From Petrolisthes cinctipes (Eukaryota; Arthropoda; Malacostraca; Decapoda; Porcellanidae): DNA of 64,000 bases. The translations under genes and the position numbers were made by a program. Below, one piece after another: positions 62,399 through 64,000 of the stretch. Below the pieces are notes generated by a model. It was not told where the DNA came from. It searched no databases and saw nothing but the letters and a program-made list of their open reading frames with translations. How positions within the stretch are numbered: the stretch's first letter is position 1; each line of letters opens with the position of its first letter. The stretch covers positions 1,491,001-1,555,000 of the forward strand of contig JAWQEG010001559.1 of NCBI GenBank assembly GCA_033782935.1, read 5' to 3'.

Positions 62399-63763
62399 AT
62401 GCCCCGGATGGATGAACCCCCGACTAGCCTCCCTCCTCCTCAAGGAGGGAGGTTAACGACCAAGGACCAAACTAGGACAATGGCTGACAGTAATGGAACC
62501 CCTACGGCAGACAGACAAAGACAACCTGATGTTAAAATTCCTCCAATGAATGCTCGTTATGTAAATATTAGATGTGTAGATGAGGGTCAGTCTCTCAAAA
62601 ACTTTAACCCCTTTATCGTCAAAAAGGTCCTTGATGGTCAAGTGGGTGGCAGTCTTGCTGCTGCTAACAAGTTGCGTGATGGTAGTATCCTGGTAAAAGT
62701 ACTGCAGGCATCCCAGGTTAAGGATCTCCTTAAACTGACGCAAATTCATAACTTTAAGGTGAAAGCCACCATTCCAGTGGGGCCAAATACTTGTAAGGGC
62801 GTCATTTTCCATAGGGATTTGGCCGCTCTGGATGAGGCTGAAATTTTGGAAGGAATGAAGGACCAAGGCGTTGTTGATGTTCAAAGTATGACCAGGATGA
62901 GAGAGAACAAGAGAGAGAAATTTGGCTTGTGTTTCCTGACTTTTGCTTCAGCCCAGATTCCGGAAACAGTAAAGATTGGATATGAAATTGTTCACGTTAG
63001 ACCATACATTCAGAAACCGATGCGTTGTTTCCGCTGCCAGAAATTCGGACACACAGCATTGAGGTGCTTCAATAAAGATTCATTCACTTGTGGTAAATGT
63101 GCAGGTAGACACGAGACTGAGTTGTGTTCAGAGACAGTCTTCAGGTGTGCTAATTGTGGCGGCCCCCACCAGGCAAGTGCAGGTGACTGCAGGAGCCTTA
63201 AAGTGGAGACTGAAGCAATGGCATACATGAGGGCTCATGATGTTAGTTATGGTGAGGCAAAGAGGAAGGTGGAGGGGGTTAACCAAACTCCCACAATTTC
63301 CTATGCTGCAGCTATAACTGGCAACACTGCTCCTGTAACTACAGCAAATGTTAACGTGGCTATCCAAGCTAAAGATAATGAAATTAAAGACTTGAAGGAT
63401 ACTGTAAACAAATTAACGCTGCTAGTAGAAAGTTTGACAAAGAAATTAGAAGTTGTTGAATCAACCCAGCAAAAGAAGCACCACAAGGCTGATGACACCG
63501 TATCAGCTTCAAAATCTCATGTTCTCGCTCAGGTGACTCCCATGAAGCCTACATCCGGGAGTCGTCCGGTTCGTCGCGAGACGAGCCGTTCGAGGACTGG
63601 CTCTGTACCTCATGGAGAGGAACAGGCGATGGAGACTACCGTCGCGAAACCTGCCCGCGGGAGGTCCCCGGGAAGTGCAGAGGAGGAAGAGGGTCTTCCC
63701 TCCCAGCACAAAAAGGTTCGGCCAGACGAACAAGGCTCCAAGAAACCCCATAAACAGCGATAA
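62399..63763 (+). CDS. Array LINE ORF1, unit 9
   Basis: 454 residues, intact. By eye the protein is identical to that of unit 1, eight units away, although its 5' UTR is unit-8-like. This is another sign of mosaic exchange in the array. Confidence 0.92.
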   Translation: MPRMDEPPTSLPPPQGGRLTTKDQTRTMADSNGTPTADRQRQPDVKIPPMNARYVNIRCVDEGQSLKNFNPFIVKKVLDGQVGGSLAAANKLRDGSILVKVLQASQVKDLLKLTQIHNFKVKATIPVGPNTCKGVIFHRDLAALDEAEILEGMKDQGVVDVQSMTRMRENKREKFGLCFLTFASAQIPETVKIGYEIVHVRPYIQKPMRCFRCQKFGHTALRCFNKDSFTCGKCAGRHETELCSETVFRCANCGGPHQASAGDCRSLKVETEAMAYMRAHDVSYGEAKRKVEGVNQTPTISYAAAITGNTAPVTTANVNVAIQAKDNEIKDLKDTVNKLTLLVESLTKKLEVVESTQQKKHHKADDTVSASKSHVLAQVTPMKPTSGSRPVRRETSRSRTGSVPHGEEQAMETTVAKPARGRSPGSAEEEEGLPSQHKKVRPDEQGSKKPHKQR

Positions 63764-64000
63764 TCTTCGCGCTAACCATACTCCAATGGAACTGTCGAAG
63801 TCTTAGAGCTAGATTAAACGAACTTAAATTTTTGGCTTGTTCTTACGCTGCCGATATTATTGTCCTTCAGGAAACTCATCTGAACGACCAAGTCGAAGAC
63901 GAGGTTGTTCAGCTTCGGAACTACAAGTTAATTAGGAGGGACCGTGGGGGGAGGGGTGGAGGTGGAGTGGCAATCTACATCCGCCATAACCTCCCTTTCA
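63754..64000 (+). CDS. Array LINE ORF2, unit 9, partial
   Basis: The first 247 bases of the ORF2 frame, running off the right edge within the endonuclease domain. ILQWNCRS, QETH and VAIYIRHNLP are present. One private change, Ala11 to Val (DIIVLQETH), lies next to the catalytic Glu. As in the other units there is no in-frame ATG. Confidence 0.9.

Larger units (their letters stand above)
61723..64000 (+). mobile_element. Array LINE unit 9, cut by the window end
   Basis: The first 2,278 bases of a ninth unit, starting directly on the AAGTAGTAGT tail of unit 8. The 5' end and 5' UTR match unit 8. The array therefore continues to the right of the window for an unknown distance. Confidence 0.93.

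Noticed and set aside
13341..64000. The array as a tandemly repeated host gene family, rDNA or CRISPR-like array
   Set aside because: Every unit encodes the full LINE protein set; there are no rRNA sequences and no short spacer-repeat pattern.

Overview
The window is eukaryotic and consists almost entirely of transposable elements; I see no host protein gene, tRNA or rRNA. The evidence is several non-LTR retrotransposon families, an errantivirus-type LTR element with an F-protein-like env, a Penelope-like fragment with a GIY-YIG domain, and a long GA microsatellite. This mix fits an arthropod, perhaps a decapod crustacean, but the species cannot be read from the sequence.

Bases 1-13340 are a graveyard of decayed elements. 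They hold a minus-strand scrap resembling a Ulp1/C48 cysteine protease (1-138), a minus-strand LINE reverse transcriptase fragment (187-865), a broken CR1/L2-like LINE (about 1010-3188), an unrelated LINE 5' UTR plus ORF1 with an RRM-like domain (about 3540-5375), a (GA)n tract, and a Ty3/Gypsy errantivirus-like provirus with gag, pro, pol and env reading frames carrying several stops and frame breaks (about 5560-12599). The env frame stops at 12599, next to a minus-strand Penelope-like 3' fragment (about 12600-13135), which is followed by a small minisatellite.

Bases 13341-64000 are completely different: a head-to-tail array of one about 6.05-kb non-LTR retrotransposon. It has eight complete units and the start of a ninth, all on the plus strand, with no spacer between units. 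Each unit has a structured 5' UTR of about 680 nt, ORF1 (454 aa, RRM-like region, three zinc knuckles, coiled coil), ORF2 (AP endonuclease, reverse transcriptase, a Pro/Gly-rich insertion, RNase H, C-terminal CCHC finger) and a short 3' UTR with a stem-loop and a short-repeat tail. The domain order places it in the I superclade (I/Nimb/LOA-like). Of the eight complete ORF2 copies only unit 7 has a stop codon, so the array is young, homogenised or under selection.

The most unusual points are these. (1) The array itself has exact 5'-to-3' junctions. (2) A patch of ORF2 around the C-terminal zinc finger is highly divergent between units that are otherwise about 99% identical, while the zinc ligands are invariant. 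(3) ORF2 has no in-frame AUG before the endonuclease catalytic residues in any copy. (4) A GC-rich duplicated segment sits in frame between RT and RNase H. (5) Units 3-4 and 5-6 form a higher-order dimer repeat with mosaic tracts. ORF1 would package the RNA, and ORF2 would nick the target, reverse-transcribe from the 3' stem-loop and tail, and remove RNA with its RNase H; these roles come from the families, not from data here.
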